Below are positions 5,285 through 6,757 of a stretch of 6,757 nt of DNA, piece by piece. The stretch is from the NCBI GenBank assembly GCA_048939725.1, contig JBHLPG010000211.1, positions 1 to 6,757 of the forward strand, read 5' to 3'. A model generated the notes under the pieces. That model worked only from the letters and a program-made list of their open reading frames with translations. It had not been told where the DNA came from and did no database searches. This DNA is from Hodarchaeum sp048939725 (GTDB taxonomy: Archaea > Asgardarchaeota > Heimdallarchaeia > Hodarchaeales > Hodarchaeaceae). The position numbers and the translations under genes were made by a program. Position 1 is the stretch's first letter. Each line of letters opens with the position of its first letter.

Positions 5285-6101
5285 GAGGAGTCTCCCTATT
5301 AATACCATCATTAATGATGATTGTTTAGAATTCCTTCCAAAGCTACCTAACGAATCTATTGATCTTATTATAACAGATCCTCCTTATGCAATATCATCAG
5401 GAGACTCACGCACTTTAACAATGAAAAACATCAAGAAACAAGAAGGATTCGGTGGGGATTGGGAGATTATTAATGAAGAATGGGATACTTTTACTTTTGA
5501 TAAATATTGTACTTTAATTAGAAAGATGTTACAAGAAAGTTATAGAGTTTTGAAAAATACAGGATCAATGTTCATTTGTGGTACTTACCACAATATCGGT
5601 ATTATAAATTATTTCGCTCAATCTACGAATTTTAAAATCATTAATGAAATCATCTGGTATAAAAGGAATGCTTTTCCCAATTTATCCCAAAAATGCCTTA
5701 CTGCTTCTCATGAAAATATCCTATGGATAGCCAAGAGCGATAGTTGGAATTATAATTATGAGAGTATAAAACAATCAAGTTACTCTTTTGACAGGCTTAA
5801 AGAAGCTAATAAACAACTTCGTTCAGTATGGGATATTCCTAATAATAAAGGGAAAGATGAGTTGGCTTATCGTAATGTTTTTACTGACAAATCTTATTGG
5901 ATTAAATCCCAAAAACCTTTGCGTTTAATTGATCGATGCATTGAAATCTCTGCTAAACCCAAAGATATAGTTGCTGATTGGTTTGCAGGAGCTGGAACTA
6001 CTCTAGTATCTGCATTAAATCACTCATTATCAGTTATTGCATGTGAAGTTAATCCAAAATATGTTGAAGTGATTAAATGGCGACTTAAACAGAGAAAATA
6101 A
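5283..6101 (+). CDS. Beta-class DNA methyltransferase (probably N6-adenine), solitary
   Basis: A 272-residue N6_N4_Mtase-family enzyme that transfers a methyl group from SAM to a base in a specific DNA site. Motif order is that of the beta class. Catalytic DPPY (32-35) comes first, with Pro-Pro-Tyr after Asp favouring adenine. A target-recognition stretch follows, including GTYHNIG (100-106) and NAFPNLS (129-135). Then comes QKP (210-212), and the SAM-binding DWFAGAGTT (232-240) lies near the C-terminus. Overall it resembles the CcrM/DpnA/HinfI-like group, but the usual 'HPTQKP' reads WIKSQKP and 'DPF.G.GTT' reads DWFAGAGTT. The recognition site cannot be told. GTG at 5283 is the only normal start between the upstream in-frame TAA (5250) and the DPPY motif. 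A GAGGAG (5285-5290) could alternatively serve an ATT codon at 5298. No restriction endonuclease is next to it. The gene looks more A/T-rich than its neighbours by eye, which would fit horizontal transfer. It converges on the MFS gene with a five-base gap. Confidence 0.92.
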   Translation: MRSLPINTIINDDCLEFLPKLPNESIDLIITDPPYAISSGDSRTLTMKNIKKQEGFGGDWEIINEEWDTFTFDKYCTLIRKMLQESYRVLKNTGSMFICGTYHNIGIINYFAQSTNFKIINEIIWYKRNAFPNLSQKCLTASHENILWIAKSDSWNYNYESIKQSSYSFDRLKEANKQLRSVWDIPNNKGKDELAYRNVFTDKSYWIKSQKPLRLIDRCIEISAKPKDIVADWFAGAGTTLVSALNHSLSVIACEVNPKYVEVIKWRLKQRK

Positions 6102-6106
6102 ACTTG

Positions 6107-6757
6107 TTATGTGGTTCTCTGTTTTTCTTTTGATACTAATGGTATTATTATGAGGATTAGAAGTGTACCAATAACATAAAGACTTGTTGTGACTATAAAA
6201 CACAATCTAAAGTTGTTATTTGGTCCGATGAGGAATCCTCCAATCGCTGCTGAGAAATTCCAGAACATTCCCCAAGACAGCGTCTGAATCGAGTTCACTT
6301 TCCCTCTATTCCTTTTTGGAACGATATCCATCAAAATAGAACGACTAAGAGGTTGTGATGCGTTCATGAGAGATCCTCGAGCAAGAAAGATCGGAACGAG
6401 GATTAAAATTGGAGGGTAGAATGAAATGATAAACAAACAAGCGGTCGCAATTCCTTGGACGAAAAATATCATCTCTGCTCGTCCTCGTTTCAAAGAAAAC
6501 TTTTGAGCATAAATGCTTGTTAATCCTGTGAGTATTGATGTTGTTCCCATTATTAATTGAACAGGAATGGGAGTCATATCATATTGTTTCATAAAAAAAA
6601 TAGGAAAGAATTTAATTGTCATACCAGCTCCAAATCCTATTAGTAGATTTGAAATTAGTAGTATTATAATTATTAGAAGATTTACCCTCGAATTATAATT
6701 ATTTTCGTCATTATTCGTAGTACGTACCATATTTAAATATTCACTGGCCTGTCCTAG
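6107..6757 (-). CDS. Major facilitator superfamily transporter, C-terminal half (5' end outside window)
   Basis: An integral membrane transporter of unknown substrate. The visible part has six predicted membrane helices (residues from the Met at 6730: about 17-37, 57-76, 86-104, 107-122, 149-170, 176-198). That is half of the normal twelve. The loop after the second helix has KRGR (81-84), in the place of the conserved MFS loop between helices 8 and 9. SRSILMDIVPKRNRGKVNSI (129-148), followed by a glycine-rich helix, is typical of helices 10-11 in the C-terminal half. An ATG at 6730 could look like a start, but the frame stays open for nine more codons (LGQASEYLN) to the right edge, with no stop and no Shine-Dalgarno. 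I therefore treat the ATG as internal, in the central linker, and the gene as full length with its N-terminal half off the window. It ends in TAA, five bases from the methyltransferase stop. Confidence 0.82.
   Translation of the reverse strand, partial: LGQASEYLNMVRTTNNDENNYNSRVNLLIIIILLISNLLIGFGAGMTIKFFPIFFMKQYDMTPIPVQLIMGTTSILTGLTSIYAQKFSLKRGRAEMIFFVQGIATACLFIISFYPPILILVPIFLARGSLMNASQPLSRSILMDIVPKRNRGKVNSIQTLSWGMFWNFSAAIGGFLIGPNNNFRLCFIVTTSLYVIGTLLILIIIPLVSKEKQRTT

Noticed and set aside
6107..6730. A 207-residue half-size MFS protein or truncated pseudogene starting at ATG 6730
   Set aside because: The frame has no stop between 6730 and the right edge, and the ATG has no ribosome binding site, so this is more simply the second half of a full gene cut by the window.

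Overview
This is an AT-rich, gene-dense window that I think comes from an archaeon, probably an Asgard-type lineage (inferred, moderate to low confidence). The reasons are: A/T-rich TATA-like boxes about 25 bases before several starts rather than bacterial -35/-10 pairs; a sequon-rich surface protein with an N-terminal signal and one C-terminal membrane anchor; and a corrinoid methyl-transfer cluster of the kind seen in anaerobic archaea, although bacteria carry such clusters too. No rRNA, tRNA, CRISPR array or insertion sequence was seen.

Layout. Positions 1-2142 (minus strand) hold a compact methyl-transfer cluster, transcribed in the order corrinoid protein (2142-1498), homocysteine S-methyltransferase (1479-592), then an MttB-family methyltransferase (585-1) that starts here and runs off the left edge. 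Just upstream on the same strand is a Gfo/Idh/MocA-type NAD(P)-dependent oxidoreductase (3610-2198). A TATA-like box directly after its stop suggests the methyl-transfer genes can be transcribed on their own. Next come an anchored surface protein of unknown function (4592-3717) and an OsmC-family protein (5188-4715), both minus strand. The plus strand carries one gene, a solitary beta-class DNA methyltransferase (5283-6101), divergent from OsmC and convergent with the C-terminal half of an MFS transporter (6757-6107) whose start lies beyond the right edge.

How the genes may work together. By family knowledge, the MttB-like enzyme would move a methyl group from a methylamine or betaine-type compound to the cobalt of the corrinoid protein. 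Having a homocysteine S-methyltransferase directly between them suggests that the methyl group ends up on homocysteine as methionine, like a methionine synthase split over three polypeptides with an amine as donor. The substrate cannot be read from the visible 195 residues.

The most striking detail is that the corrinoid gene and the homocysteine methyltransferase gene share one reading frame, separated only by three amber codons in seven codons (TAG TCT TAG GAT TAG ATA ATT, then ATG), with no TAA or TGA. Because pyrrolysine (amber) decoding is historically tied to MttB-type methylamine methyltransferases, this is either a tandem amber stop or a possible readthrough fusion. A second feature worth attention is a perfect 7-bp-arm palindrome sitting on the start codon of the DNA methyltransferase.
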